Source of the DNA: Mycoplasmopsis bovis 8790
GTDB taxonomy: Bacteria > Bacillota_I > Bacilli_A > Mycoplasmatales > Metamycoplasmataceae
Assembly (NCBI RefSeq): GCF_005061465.1
Contig: NZ_LAUS01000004.1
Location: 186,001-250,000 of the forward strand
Length of the DNA: 64,000 nt
Direction: 5' to 3'
The stretch's first letter is position 1; every line of letters starts with the position of its first letter. Under the pieces are notes generated by a model that saw nothing but the letters and a program-made list of their open reading frames with translations, did not search any database and was not told where the DNA came from. The position numbers were made by a program, and so were the translations under genes. Shown in pieces: positions 47,535-58,436 of this stretch.

Positions 47535-47580
47535 AAAAATGCATCCATTACTGTTTTATAGTACTGTGGATGCATTTTTA
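47535..47580. terminator. Bidirectional terminator with the 11-mer in its loop
   Basis: AAAAATGCATCCA pairs with TGGATGCATTTTT. The 19-base loop contains CTGTTTTATAG flanked by TACT/AGTA. It separates the convergent GcvH-like gene and ftsZ. Confidence 0.88.
47551..47561 (+). repeat. Dispersed motif CTGTTTTATAG, copy 9
   Basis: Exact copy in the loop of the terminator between the GcvH-like gene and ftsZ. Confidence 0.7.
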
Positions 47581-47590
47581 TTTTATAAAT

Positions 47591-48733
47591 CTACTTAAAA
47601 AAATCGGGAATTAAGTCAGAATTTTGCTCTAAGATTTTTTCATTTTTAGTGACAATTTGGTCATATTCATCAGTGTTTTCTACATTGATGATATTAGATT
47701 GTTCATTTATTAATGAATTATCTTTTAACCCTTTTATCTTGTTATGATAGTCAATGCTACTATGTATTTCACCTTGACCAGCAATTATGCCTATTGTGAA
47801 AAAATCTTCTCTTTCATCTGTTCAAGCATCATTAATAATGCCAAATTTAATGTGTGTGTCAGTGCCAAAGTGTTCTTTTAATAATTCTATTGCCTCATTA
47901 ATTTCTGTTAATGTGCCTTTAGAGTCAATATGAAATGAGACTAATAAATTTTTATAGTTATTATTGCTCTTTATTTCACTAATGTTGTCACTAACAACTT
48001 CATCGACTGCTTTTTTAACTTTGTCAGAGCCACTAGTTTTAGCATAGCCAATAAAAGTATTTTGACCATTTTCTAAAACATTTTTTAAATCATGGAAGTC
48101 AATATTTATAAATCAACTAAGATTTAAAATATCAATTACATTCTTAATAAGGTTTTTTAACTTCTTATCAGCCATTTGCATAGCCATATTTAATGGAAAG
48201 TCTTTGTAAGTTTCCAAAATTTGTTGATTTGAGACTAATGAGTAGGAATTTGAATGATTTTTAATTTCGCTTATTCCAGCTAATGCAATACTTTTTTTAA
48301 TTTCACCTTCCATATCAAAAGGTGTTGTAAGAATAGCAATTGTTAGTATGCCCATTTTTTTAGCTACATCCGCAATAACAGGTGTTGCTCCGGTACCGGT
48401 GCCACCGCCAAGGCCTGCTGCTAGGATCAAAACGTTTGTATCAGCTAAAATTTCTTTGATTTGGTCAATAGAATTTAAAGCACATTCTTTTCCAACCTTA
48501 GGATCGCCACCAGCACCACAACCACTGTATATTGGATTAGTTAATAACAATTTATTCTCGCATTTGTTTCTGTTGTCCTGCAAGTGCTGTGAATCAGTAT
48601 TAATGGCTCAGAACTCAATTGCTGAGCTATCAAATTGATCATCTGCAATTATGTTATTAATTGCATTGTTACCAGCACCACCGATTCCAAAAACTTTGAC
48701 CTTTAAATTTGGAAAAACTGTTGAATCGTTCAT
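47591..48733 (-). CDS. ftsZ: Cell division protein FtsZ
   Basis: 380 residues. Tubulin-like GTPase: VFGIGGAGNNAINNI, the signature GLGGGTGTGATPVIA, and TPFDMEGEIKKSIA. The usual NTD motif is AINTDSQHL. The C-terminus ends LIPDFFK without a clear canonical tail peptide. Last gene of the dcw operon, behind GGAGAA, followed by a strong terminator. Its sequence is more divergent than FtsZ of walled bacteria. Confidence 0.95.
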
Positions 48734-48769
48734 GACCGATTCTCCTTTTTTATAGATTTATTTAAAAAA

Positions 48770-49987
48770 TTATGCATTAACTGTTTTATAGAATGATTTT
48801 AAAATTTTGTTTATTCCTGGTGTCTTTGTTTTATATAAAGGAATAGTATTTAGTAATTCTAATGTATCACTTATTTTAGGCAGATTCTCACTAGATAGGT
48901 AAGCTGCGCCAATAAAGTATTTATTAGAACCAAAAATAAGTGAGTCGGCATTTTCTGATTTATTTATAGAATAGCCTTTTATTTCCTTTTTTAAAATATG
49001 AGACACAAAATCTGTACTTTTGCCATTTACTAAAATTTCTATGTCAGGATAAATAATATTTTCTGCTAATAATATTTTTAATTCATTAGAAACTTCAGTA
49101 ATAATATTTTCTAAAATATTTAAAATTCGTTTTTCTAGATGATTATCATCTAAAGAGGAATACAAATCATAGTTTTTTACTACAGAATTAATTAGTAAAT
49201 CAAGATTATGTAAACTTACATTAGCTTCTTTTGTAAATAATTCATTTATCTTTTCTATGTCTAAGACATATTTTTTATAGAAAAATGGATTATTATTAAC
49301 AAGACCAAGAAAACTTACAAAATTTCAAGAAAAATTAACTATAAGTCTAAATTTATTATCAAGCTTATTAATATTTAAGCACTCTGATTCTAAGAGAACA
49401 TTTTTAATATTAAAGCCTGCATTATTTAAAAGGAGATGCAATGTTGCAATAAATGAAGTGTTATCGACAGTAATTAATAACTGATTTGTTACTAATTTTT
49501 TGCCTTCTTTTTCATATGGCATTTGCAAATATTCTTTTGAATAATTATGCTCTGAAAAGAGTTGATATAAGTAAGTTTTGTTACTTATTACAAAAGTATT
49601 AGGAAGTGAGTTGCTTTTGTTAATTTCATTTTGATACTGATTTATAGTGTTATCTGATACTTTTTGTTCGTACAAGTTAAATGTTAGATAATCAGTTTTT
49701 ATCTGTAGGCTTTTTTCTCTGTAGCCTAGATATTTATCAGCCAAAATTAATGAATATTCAATAGAATAAGAACCTTTTTTATTGAAAAATGATGACTTAG
49801 AACTTAACTCAGATTTAATTTGATTGATATTTAACTTTAATTGGTTTTTATCATTGGCATCATAAGTAAATGATCGATGATAAACAGGAATGTAGCGTGT
49901 TCCAATGAAAGAAAGCACAACAAATTCAATTTCTTTTTCACTAAGATAAAATGCACCAAAATAGTTGTGCTTTTTCAATGTCTTCAT
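48770..49987 (-). CDS. Divergent FtsA-like protein in dcw cluster
   Basis: 405 residues, start behind AAGGGGG. It occupies the FtsA position between rsmH and ftsZ, as the unidentified gene does in other mollicutes. By eye it could have an actin-like layout: N-terminal FGAFYLSEKEIEFVVLSF, a central QLLITVDNTSFIATL with LLNNAGFNIKNVLLES, a later EILVNGKSTDF and YFIGAAYLSS. Clear phosphate-binding motifs of FtsA are not visible, so the identity rests mostly on context. One exact copy of the dispersed 11-mer encodes its FYKTVNA end. Confidence 0.6.
48781..48791 (+). repeat. Dispersed motif CTGTTTTATAG, copy 10
   Basis: Exact copy within the last codons of the FtsA-like gene (YKT in the sense strand). 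Confidence 0.7.
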
Positions 49988-50030
49988 GCTACCCCCTTTT
50001 TTGTTATTTAAATATCAAAAATAAATAAAT

Positions 50031-50933
50031 CTATGCTAATTTAGTTAATACTCTTAGTTTTGCGCTCCTTGATCTGTTGTTTAATTCAATTTCTGATCTT
50101 GAAGGGTTATAAACCTTAACAATGTATTTTTTATCTTCTTTAATTGGCATCTTTGATGGATGTTTGCTTTTTATTAAATTCCCAAAGAATTTTTTGACAA
50201 GTGAATCTTCTAATGAATGAAAACTTATAACTGCTAAAGATGAGTCTTTTTTTAGCAGGTTATGCGCTTGTGAAAGCATAGATTCAATTGAATTAAATTC
50301 ATTATTTACTTCAATCCTAATTGCCTGAAAAACAGCCTTACATGGATTTTTTTGACTTAGTAACTTTGCAGGATATGCTGACTTTATAACTTCAGCTAAC
50401 TCTAATGTTGTATTAATTGGTCTATTTTTTATAATAGCATTCGCAACTTGCTTAGCAAGCTTTACCTCTGCATAGTTATAAAAAATTGAAATTAAAGTGC
50501 TTTCATCATAGTTATTGACTACAAAATGAGCATCTAATGCTTGATTAGTATTCATACGCATGTCTAATCTAGCATCCTTGTTGTAACTAAATCCTCTTTC
50601 AGCATTATCAACTTGTGGACTAGAAATTCCTAAATCAACTAATATACCATCAACAGCAGTAATATTCAATTTTGCTAATTCATCTGTTACATTTACAAAA
50701 TCAGAATGAATTAATTGAAAATTTGAGCCAATTTTACTTAATCTTTTTCGACTCTCTTCTATCGCAAAAAGATCCTTGTCAAAACCAACTAGCAAGCCGT
50801 TATCAAGTTTTTTTAGTATCTCTGCAGAATGCCCGCCCATACCAACAGTAAGGTCAACATAAATTCCATTACTTTTGATATTTAATGAGTTAATTGCTTC
50901 TTTTAACAAAATCGGTATATGCTTATTTTCCAT
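50031..50933 (-). CDS. rsmH: 16S rRNA m4C1402 methyltransferase RsmH
   Basis: 300 residues. SAM-binding VDLTVGMGGHSAEIL, GILVDLGISSPQVDNAERGFSY-like region (DLGISSPQVDNAERG), LDMRMN, and SFHSLEDSLVKKFF near the end. Starts one base after the mraZ stop, so it is translationally coupled to mraZ. Confidence 0.97.
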   Translation of the reverse strand: MENKHIPILLKEAINSLNIKSNGIYVDLTVGMGGHSAEILKKLDNGLLVGFDKDLFAIEESRKRLSKIGSNFQLIHSDFVNVTDELAKLNITAVDGILVDLGISSPQVDNAERGFSYNKDARLDMRMNTNQALDAHFVVNNYDESTLISIFYNYAEVKLAKQVANAIIKNRPINTTLELAEVIKSAYPAKLLSQKNPCKAVFQAIRIEVNNEFNSIESMLSQAHNLLKKDSSLAVISFHSLEDSLVKKFFGNLIKSKHPSKMPIKEDKKYIVKVYNPSRSEIELNNRSRSAKLRVLTKLA

Positions 50934-50934
50934 C

Positions 50935-51363
50935 TTAGTTTTTTTCTGCTAACTTAGCTGCAGCATTTGCAACTGAGTTTTTGTCTAATTCGCTTTCATA
51001 CTTTGCATACTGTTCTACACTTCATAGTTCGACTAAATCACCAACGCCAATAAGCAGAACTTCTTTTTGGATAGCTGCATGGGTTAAAAATTGTTTTGGA
51101 ATTGTAAAACGGCCTTGCGAATCAAGTTCAATTTCCTGACTTTTACCAAGTCATGCTCTTCTGATCAAACGAGCTTCTGAACTGAATTGACTTTGAGTAA
51201 TTAACTTATTGCTAAAAGTCATAAAAGTCTCTTCGCTTCTTAATTCAACAACGTCATCAAGACCAATTGTGATATAGAACTTGCTTCCTAAACTATCTCT
51301 TAATTTAGCTGGAATTGCAACTCTATTTTTCTCATCAATTGTCCGTGTAAATTCACCAAACAT
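50935..51363 (-). CDS. mraZ: Transcriptional regulator MraZ
   Basis: 142 residues, AbrB-like double fold. First half MFGEFTRTIDEKNRVAIPAK, second half ELDSQGRFTIPKQFL, the two DNA-binding SpoVT/AbrB-type repeats. The ATG at 51363 has GGAGG upstream; an in-frame GTG at 51390 is a less likely start. It sits directly downstream of four 10-bp GTGG boxes, which it is expected to bind. In M. gallisepticum MraZ is known to activate its operon. Confidence 0.95.
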
Positions 51364-51400
51364 ATTCCACAATCCTCCACTATCCACCACTATTATACAC
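51361..51400 (-). promoter_or_regulatory. Four 10-bp MraZ boxes at the dcw promoter
   Basis: On the minus strand: GTGTATAATA, GTGGTGGATA, GTGGAGGATT, GTGGAATATG, perfectly in register every 10 bp. The first contains the -10 box TATAAT (51392-51397), the last contains the mraZ ATG, and the third holds its Shine-Dalgarno. There is no good -35 box. The operator thus spans promoter, leader and start codon. Confidence 0.9.
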
Positions 51401-51550
51401 TTTTGCGTTTTTATTAAAATAATAAAAATGCATAAAGTTACTTTTGTGAATTTTTAAAAAAATCCTAAATTTAAGTCAAATAAAAAATAACTGCGTTCCT
51501 GCAGTCAATTTTTCGGTAATTATTTTGTTTTGTTAAAACAACAAATTAGT

Positions 51551-51561
51551 CTATAAAATAG
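51551..51561 (-). repeat. Variant motif CTATTTTATAG
   Basis: A variant of the dispersed motif, just downstream of the ktrA stop codon. Other A variants are at 25032, 54076 and 59426. Confidence 0.5.
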
Positions 51562-51570
51562 CATTATAAG

Positions 51571-52239
51571 TTATTTATTCAATTCGGCAAGCATTACTGT
51601 AACATCTTCTACTTTACCAATTAAGGTAAGCAAATCGCCTCTTTCTAAGGTTGTTAGCCCACTAGGCAAAATGCTTCTAGCACCTCTTTTAATTAAAACA
51701 ACACTTACTCCAAGATCTCTGAATTTAATTTCTTTAATTGGTTTTCCTTCAAAAAACTGCGAGTTTAAGGAAGTTGTTCCCATTACGAAATTGTCGCCGA
51801 TTTCTTGTAAGTTTTGGCTAAAACGCATAAAGTTAGGATTAGCAGCTATTAAGGCAGTTCTTACGCCTGCTTCATATTCTGGCTGAATAATTACATTTGC
51901 ACCAATTTGTTTTAAGACCCTAGCATGAGTTTTAGATTTAGCTCTAACAATTAAGTTTTTAACATCAAGCTCTAATAGTGCAGCTACTATTTCAATATTG
52001 TCTGAAACAGCTACAACAACTGTGTCCATTTCGGCTATGTTCAAGGCTTTTAAGGCTTTAATGTTTGTAGCATCTGCCACAACTATTTTTTGGGCTACAT
52101 CTTTATATTCATTTAATACGTGTTCATCACTATCAACTAGTAAAAGTGAGCAGTCCATTTTGGCCAATTGTCCAATTACTGCACTCCCAAAACGACCGGT
52201 GCCTATAATGCATATGTCTTGATTTCTTTTCTTAGCCAT
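51571..52239 (-). CDS. ktrA: Potassium uptake regulator KtrA
   Basis: 222 residues. N-terminal RCK nucleotide-binding fold IIGTGRFGSAVIGQL with LLLVDSDEH and VVADATNIKAL; C-terminal RCK_C domain (FEGKPIKEIKFRDLGVSVVL). It gates KtrB in response to ATP/ADP and, in many Firmicutes, c-di-AMP. The gene is divergent from ktrB rather than in the same operon. The start has GGTGG upstream. Confidence 0.95.
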   Translation of the reverse strand: MAKKRNQDICIIGTGRFGSAVIGQLAKMDCSLLLVDSDEHVLNEYKDVAQKIVVADATNIKALKALNIAEMDTVVVAVSDNIEIVAALLELDVKNLIVRAKSKTHARVLKQIGANVIIQPEYEAGVRTALIAANPNFMRFSQNLQEIGDNFVMGTTSLNSQFFEGKPIKEIKFRDLGVSVVLIKRGARSILPSGLTTLERGDLLTLIGKVEDVTVMLAELNK

Positions 52240-52395
52240 AAGTTACCACCTAAATTAAACAAAATATTTAATGTTTATATTATACATTTTCATTAAGAGT
52301 CATAAACTTTATAAACTTTATATAAAGTGATTGATGCTACTTACATAGACAAAATGATAAATTAATACTTATAATTAAATTGTATAATTTAATAT

Positions 52396-52401
52396 TATAA
52401 T
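52396..52401 (+). promoter_or_regulatory. Candidate -10 box of ktrB
   Basis: TATAAT about 30 bases before the ktrB start; a second TATAAT is at 52382-52387. No clear -35 box. Confidence 0.4.
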
Positions 52402-52430
52402 GCTTGCACACTTACAGGCGGTTAAGTAAA

Positions 52431-53990
52431 ATGAGATCAAATAAATTTGCCTATCGATGAAGAAACAGTAAATTTAGAAATTTTCTTAGAAAAATTAAAT
52501 TATGAACTAAGAACGGTACAAAAGTTAAATTTATATTACTAATGTATGCATTAGTGGTTTTGATAATCACTCTTTTTCTTAATAGCAAAATAACTCACAA
52601 TCCTAGTTATGTTGCTGAAAACAAAATTACTTTTTGAGATGCATTTTTTACAACATGTAGTGCTTTTAGCAACACTGGATTAGTTAGCCACCCTACATAT
52701 AAAGCATGAAATATGTTTGGGCAGAGTCTGATTGCTATTGCCGCACTTTTAGGTGGTTTTGGTCTCTTTGCCTTAAAAATATTTTTAATTAATGTCATAT
52801 TTATGAAAGGTCATGTAAGTCTAAGCGATGTTGAGTTAGTTTCATATGAAAGAGGCCATTCTGACTTTTTTAAAAACAAGAGAATGATTATTGATTCAAT
52901 GATCTTCTTGATGGTAACTTTAGTATTGGCAAGCATTGGCTTATCATTTTACTTTTATTATGTAGCTCCAAAAACAGAACTAGCACACTTAAGAGAAGTT
53001 GTTAATAATAATTCAGTTGACTTTGACAGTCCTTATCATAATTGAAGCCATAGTTTTCGATTTGGTATTTTTCATGCTATAAGCGCAATTAATAATGCTG
53101 GCTTTGACATAATTGGCGATAATTCATTAATGCCATATTATAAAAATATTGGTCTGCAAGTAATGATTATGATCTTGTTTTTAATAGGTGGCATTGGATA
53201 TCCTGTTATTCATGATGTGCTTAACTATATAAGAATTAAGAGCATTAATAAAAATGCATATTACAATTGAAGTTTATTTACTAAAATTTCTGTAGTTACT
53301 TATTTAGTAGTGACATTGTTTGGTTTTATTTTTGCAATTTCATTTGAATTATCATCTACTGAATCGATTTTTAAGTCTAATTTACAATACTATGGGAACA
53401 ATGCATACAAAACTTGATCACTATTATTTATGGTAATATCAACTCGTAGTGCTGGATTTTCAACGCTTAATTTACACCTTCTATCTGAGCCTACATTATG
53501 GGTTTTGGGAACATTAATGTTCATTGGTGCTGCGCCTGCTTCTACTGGTGGTGGCATAAGAACAACAACTTTTGCTATTTTATTCTTATTAATTATAAGC
53601 AAAGTATTTGGACGGCCAAATGTTAGAGCATTTAAGCGACAAGTTGATAGTGACACAGTTAAAATGAGTACAATTGTCTCGACCATAAGCGTAGTTTTAG
53701 TTGGCTTTGTTTCTTTGGTTGTTATGTCTAGCTTCGATAACTTTAGTGGTTTAATTCCTAGATCTCAATATAATGCCACACATGTGTTTTTTGAAGTTTT
53801 TTCTGCTTTTGGAACTTCAGGGTTAACAACTGGAATTACTAGTTCACTAAACGTTGGTTCTAAGATCGTTTTAAGTATTTTGATGTTCATTGGACAATTT
53901 GGAGTAAGCAGTAGCGTCTTAATATGAACTAGCAAGAAAAACTATGCCTATAAATATAATTACATATCTGAATCAGTAACAATTGGATAA
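52431..53990 (+). CDS. ktrB: Potassium channel subunit KtrB
   Basis: 519 residues, membrane protein of the Trk/Ktr/HKT family. The four selectivity-filter loops are visible: SAFSNTGLVS, SAINNAGFDI, STRSAGFSTL and SAFGTSGLTT. Between loop 3 and 4 the GAAPASTGGGIRTTTF segment is typical of KtrB. The N-terminus is basic (MRSNKFAYRWRNSKFRN). Many Trp are TGA. The Shine-Dalgarno site is weak (AGGCGG, 10 bases upstream). Confidence 0.95.
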
Positions 53991-54001
53991 AGGAGAGTGT
54001 T

Positions 54002-54454
54002 ATGAATGACATAAATATTGACAAATTAGAAAGATTTGCTTCGTATTCAAGAAACAAAAAATTTCTCTATACCGTCTATTTTATAGGTTTATTAGCATTT
54101 TTATATATTGTTTCAGTTATTATTGCACTACTTGTGTACCGTAAATGAAATAGTGTTTCATTAGGCTTGGCTATTTCCTTAATGGTTTTAGGTGTTATCT
54201 GAATATTATTTTTAGGGCCTATTTTGCAATTATTTAATTTATCATTCATAGCATTTAGAGCATTAGAAAATGACCCCAACCCATGACGGAGCAAGAAACC
54301 ATATCTTTGAGTCTTAAATTTTCAAACTTTTTTTGCCCTATATGCCTATAATCTAATCAATAACAGAAAATACTGATTTACAAAAGACGAAAAACAAAAA
54401 CTAGTTATATGACTATTTAACCAAAATGATAATATTAGCCTAATGAATAAATAA
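54002..54454 (+). CDS. Two-helix membrane protein in ktrB operon
   Basis: 150 residues, start behind AGGAGAG, which overlaps the ktrB stop codon. Two hydrophobic helices (LYTVYFIGLLAFLYIVSVII and LGLAISLMVLGVIWILFL) and a polar C-terminal part with DPNPWRSKKPYLW. Family not recognised. Being coupled to ktrB suggests a role at the membrane linked to potassium uptake, but this is inference. A variant CTATTTTATAG is at 54076-54086 in the first helix. Confidence 0.7.
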
Positions 54455-54455
54455 C

Positions 54456-54497
54456 AAAACAAATAAGTTTTGCAAGTGTTGCAGAACTTTTGTTTTT
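54456..54497 (+). terminator. Terminator of the ktrB operon
   Basis: AAGTTTTGCA (54465-54474) pairs with TGCAGAACTT (54480-54489), followed by TTGTTTTTT. Confidence 0.8.
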
Positions 54498-54777
54498 TGC
54501 TTAAGTTAATATGTTGCTGATTTTATTCTTGAAAAATTAGATCTTATAGATGAAGTGGGTTCCATTGCTTTTTAATTTTTAAATACTTAAATAACACTCT
54601 ATGCTTTGAAAATTTTTCAATCATATTTGTTATGTTTTTTGAATGAACTTTTTACTCATTATAAACAACTGCCTTTTTCGTTTTGTCTTCTTTGTAAAAA
54701 AATATCAGCAGTTTTTTGCTGATATACATTTTGTTTAATAGTACTTATTACACTGCTTTATTGTTAAATAAAGCATT

Positions 54778-55725
54778 TTAATTGTTGAGAGCAATAAATA
54801 TTTTTTCTGCAATTCTTCGTATCACAGGCACAACAACTGAATTGCCTGCCTGTTTATACAAGTGTGATTTAACAATGTTAGGTAGCTTAAATGAAGACGG
54901 AAAACCTTGAAAATTAAAACACTCACGTGGAGTTAATTTTCTTATGCCTTTTTTAGTTAAAATTAATGGCACGTTATGCCTGCCAGTTCCCATATTGGCA
55001 GTTAGTGTAGGACAAACGCCATTTTTATTTTCTCTTACATATTTTCTTCTTCACTGATAGATAGAATTAAAATCTTTAATTTCGATAGCAAGCTTGCTGT
55101 AAAAAACATTTTTCTCTGCAGAATAGTAAAAACTATCATCTTCAACATTAACTTCCAAACAATCATTTATTGATGTTCGTAATTTAACAGGCAGTGGAAA
55201 AGAGAAAGCATCATACGAATGTTTGTCTTTAAAACCAACAATATAAATACGTTCTCTATTCTGCGGAATGTCTCCATAATCTTTAGCATTTAAAATTGCA
55301 AACTTAATAAAGTATCCATTCGCCTCTAATGACTGCTTAATAATTCTAAAAGTCTTACCATTGTCATGGCCAACCAAGTTTTTAACATTTTCCAAAAGAA
55401 ACGCCTTTGGTTGTTTTGAAACAATTACTCTTAGTGTTTCAAAAAACAAGTCACCAGATTTTTCATCCTCAAACCCTTTTCGGTAACCTGCAATGCTAAA
55501 TGATGTGCATGGAAATCCAGATAAAATAATATCAACATCGGGAATATCATTAACATCTACTTTTCTTATGTCTTCATTTGAAACAAATGTAGAGAAGTTA
55601 GATTTATATGTCAAAACTGCATTTTTGTCAAATTCATTTGCTCATATAGTCTTAAATTTTCCGGTTTGTTCAAAACCTAAGTCAATCCCGCCAACTCCAG
55701 CAAACAAGCTACCTACTTTATACAT
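54778..55725 (-). CDS. C5 cytosine DNA methyltransferase
   Basis: 315 residues. Motif I GSLFAGVGGIDLGFE, motif IV GFPCTSFSIAG (catalytic Cys in PCT, where PCQ is usual), motif VI ENVKNL, motif VIII QNRERIYIVG, motif IX RKLTPRECFNFQGFP and motif X QAGNSVVVPV are in order, so the enzyme looks functional. It diverges from a broken Bsp6I-like endonuclease gene at 55863-56362, so the methyltransferase is probably now an orphan. If the pairing holds, the target might be GCNGC (Bsp6I specificity); this is inference. AAGGAGA precedes the ATG. Confidence 0.92.
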
Positions 55726-55862
55726 TTGTCTCCTTTAGTATTTACTATTGTAAAATTGCAACAATTGAATTATGATAAAAAAACAATGCTAATTTTAATA
55801 ACTTTATTTGAAATGCATTTATATTAAATGAATTTAACTTACTAAAACATTATAATAATATA

Positions 55863-56362
55863 ATGAATGTTAGCAAAGTAACTAAGGATAGATATACCAA
55901 GATAATAGATCTTTATCCTGTTTAAAAATATTTAACCAATCATATTAAAAACATTTACACACGAGGTATTAATTTTCATGAATCATTTAGCGAAATAATA
56001 GTCTGTTATGTTAATGACTATTATTTAAGTTCTGGAAATGATTCTGAAGATGCATTAACAAACGATTTTAAAAAAGTTCAAATTAAAGCAACTTCAAATT
56101 GAAATCTTGACATAACAAGTTTTGGCCCAAAAAGTGAGTTTGATATTTTAAAATTTGCAAGATTAGATCAAACACGAGATCTCTTGTACTTATACAAAAT
56201 TCCTACAGATGATTTGAAAATGATAAATGTAATTCAAACAATACATTTGAGAAGTTCCAAAATGATGGAAAGAGACCTAGATTCTCAATAATTAAAACTA
56301 TATTGAGAAGTATAGCATTAAGCATTATGCTGTCGTCAGTTTGCAAACTGGTGATATTATAA
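55863..56362 (+). pseudogene. Broken Bsp6I-like type II restriction endonuclease
   Basis: From ATG 55863 the frame reads MNVSKVTKDRYTKIIDLYPV and stops at TAA 55923-55925. The same frame then continues open: TRGINFHESFSEIIVCYVND, VQIKATSNWNLDITSFGPKS, DLLYLYKIPTDDLKMINVIQT. Near 56240 the reading must shift to another frame, which gives FEKFQNDGKRPRFSIIKTIL and ends at TAA 56360-56362. RGINxHE, QIKATS, SFGPxS and RPRFSI match what I recall of the Bsp6I endonuclease family. At least two inactivating changes are thus present. Family assignment is from memory of short motifs. Confidence 0.7.
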
Positions 56363-56425
56363 GGTCAAATGTTATATAGTCATATTTATGCAGTTGTAAA
56401 CATAATAACATTATAATTTATTAAT

Positions 56426-58435
56426 ATGTATAGTTTTAAATTGCATTCAACATATGCTCCTGCTGGCGATCAACCTAAAGCAATTAATGAATTAGTAGAA
56501 GGCATTAAAAATAATGTTAAAGAACAAGTGTTACAAGGTGTAACAGGAAGCGGAAAAACTTTTACTATTGCAAATGTCATTAACAAGTTTAACCGTCCAG
56601 TTTTAGTTTTGTCTCACAATAAAACGTTAGCAAGCCAGCTATATAGCGAATTAAAAGGTTTTTTTCCTGAAAACAAAGTTGAATACTTTGTTTCATATTT
56701 TGACTATTACCGTCCTGAAGCATATATTCCTTCTAGCGATTCATACATTGATAAAACTAGTAAACGCAATGCTGAAATAGATTCAATGCGTATGAGTGCA
56801 GTTAACTCAATTTTAAGCCGTAATGACACTATTGTTGTGGCCTCTGTGTCAGCTATTTATGGTGCTCTAAATCCATATGAGTATGAAAATAACTTTATGA
56901 CTATACATAAAGGTCAAAAAATTTCGCGTAACGATTTTATTAGATCGCTTATAAAAAGAAATTACTTTCGTAATGATGCCAATTCAGAACTAGGATCATT
57001 TGCTGTTAAGGGCGACTTAGTTTTGATACAACCTGTTTATGATAATTCATTTATGATTAGAGTTGATTTTTTTGGTGACGAAATTGAATCAATTAAGACA
57101 TTGCATCCAATAACAAAAGAAGTATTTCAAAGCTATGATGAATTTTTGCTATTCCCCGGTGATGCATATACAGTTAACAATGACATAATTAAGCAAACTG
57201 TTGAGTTAGCCAAAATTGAATTAGAAGAGCGTATTGCATATTTTGAAAAAAACAATAGATTATTAGAAGCTCAAAGAATAAAAGAAAGGGTTGAAAGAGA
57301 TCTTGATTCATTAGCAGAATTTGGAACCTGTCCTGGAATTGAAAATTACTCTATGTACCTTGACAACAGGACTTTTGGTCAAAGACCTTATACATTATTA
57401 GACTATTTTCATGACAAAAATCCTATTGTTTTTATTGATGAATCGCATATGATGATGCCTCAATTAAGAGCTATGTTTAAAGGTGATAGATCTCGCAAGC
57501 AAACCTTAGTTGATTATGGTTTTAGACTGCCTAGTGCTTTAGATAACAGACCATTAACTTTTGATGAATTTGAAACTAGTTTTGATTTTCAAAAAATATA
57601 TATTTCTGCTACTCCAGATGAATATGAATTAGACAAAACTCATGGTGTAGTAACTACTTTATTTGTTCGTCCAACTGGGTTACTAAATCCTTTAATTGAA
57701 GTAAGACCTGCTAAAGGCCAAATTGAAGATATATATGATGAGTTACAAAAACAAAAAGAAAAAGGCGAAAGAACACTAATTCTAACTACAACCAAATCGT
57801 TGGCTGAAGAATTAACTAGATTCTTTATGGAGAAAAATGAGAAAATTGCTTATATTCACAGCGAACACAAAACATTTGAAAGAAATGAAATTTTAAGGAA
57901 ACTTAGAAAAGGTATTTACGATTGTGTAGTCGGAATTAATTTGCTTCGTGAAGGAATTGACTTGCCTGAAGTTAGCTTAATAATGGTGCTAGATGCGGAT
58001 AATGAAAGCTTTTTCCGTTCAACCAGAAGCTTAATTCAGATAACTGGTAGAGCAGCTAGAAACAGTAATGGTAGAGTTATATTTTATGCTGATTCAGTAT
58101 CAAAGAGCATGCAAGAAACAATGCTACAAAACAGCGAGATTCGTCAAATTCAGGAACAGTATAACTTGAAACACAACATTATTCCAAAAACTATAATAAA
58201 ACCTATCCCAGAGCCTATTCATAATCAAAAAATGGCTGATGCTATCTCGTTTTATTTCAAAAATTCTAATTCAAAAAATCAAGATGCGAAACTTTCAAAA
58301 GACGAATTAATTGAAAAATTAAGAAAACAAATGGAGCAAGCTGCAAAAGAACTTGATTATGAAAGAGCAATGGAAATAAGAGATATTATTATTGAACTGC
58401 GTGAAGGTAATATAAGCAAAAGTAAGGAGTCATAA
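56426..58435 (+). CDS. uvrB: Excinuclease ABC subunit B
   Basis: 669 residues, damage-verifying helicase of nucleotide excision repair. Walker [11 protein letters not shown], the beta-hairpin [30 protein letters not shown], the RPTGLLNP segment, QITGRAARN and the C-terminal UvrC-binding UVR motif ([18 protein letters not shown]). It lies one base before uvrA, so the genes are coupled. Confidence 0.98.
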   Translation: MYSFKLHSTYAPAGDQPKAINELVEGIKNNVKEQVLQGVTGSGKTFTIANVINKFNRPVLVLSHNKTLASQLYSELKGFFPENKVEYFVSYFDYYRPEAYIPSSDSYIDKTSKRNAEIDSMRMSAVNSILSRNDTIVVASVSAIYGALNPYEYENNFMTIHKGQKISRNDFIRSLIKRNYFRNDANSELGSFAVKGDLVLIQPVYDNSFMIRVDFFGDEIESIKTLHPITKEVFQSYDEFLLFPGDAYTVNNDIIKQTVELAKIELEERIAYFEKNNRLLEAQRIKERVERDLDSLAEFGTCPGIENYSMYLDNRTFGQRPYTLLDYFHDKNPIVFIDESHMMMPQLRAMFKGDRSRKQTLVDYGFRLPSALDNRPLTFDEFETSFDFQKIYISATPDEYELDKTHGVVTTLFVRPTGLLNPLIEVRPAKGQIEDIYDELQKQKEKGERTLILTTTKSLAEELTRFFMEKNEKIAYIHSEHKTFERNEILRKLRKGIYDCVVGINLLREGIDLPEVSLIMVLDADNESFFRSTRSLIQITGRAARNSNGRVIFYADSVSKSMQETMLQNSEIRQIQEQYNLKHNIIPKTIIKPIPEPIHNQKMADAISFYFKNSNSKNQDAKLSKDELIEKLRKQMEQAAKELDYERAMEIRDIIIELREGNISKSKES

Positions 58436-58436
58436 T

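Noticed and set aside
52300-52430. A riboswitch in the ktrB leader.
   Set aside because: The leader is only about 30-50 bases and lacks recognisable c-di-AMP riboswitch elements.
54498-54777. A gene in the region between the ktrB operon terminator and the methyltransferase.
   Set aside because: Only short AT-rich frames without ribosome binding sites or family motifs.
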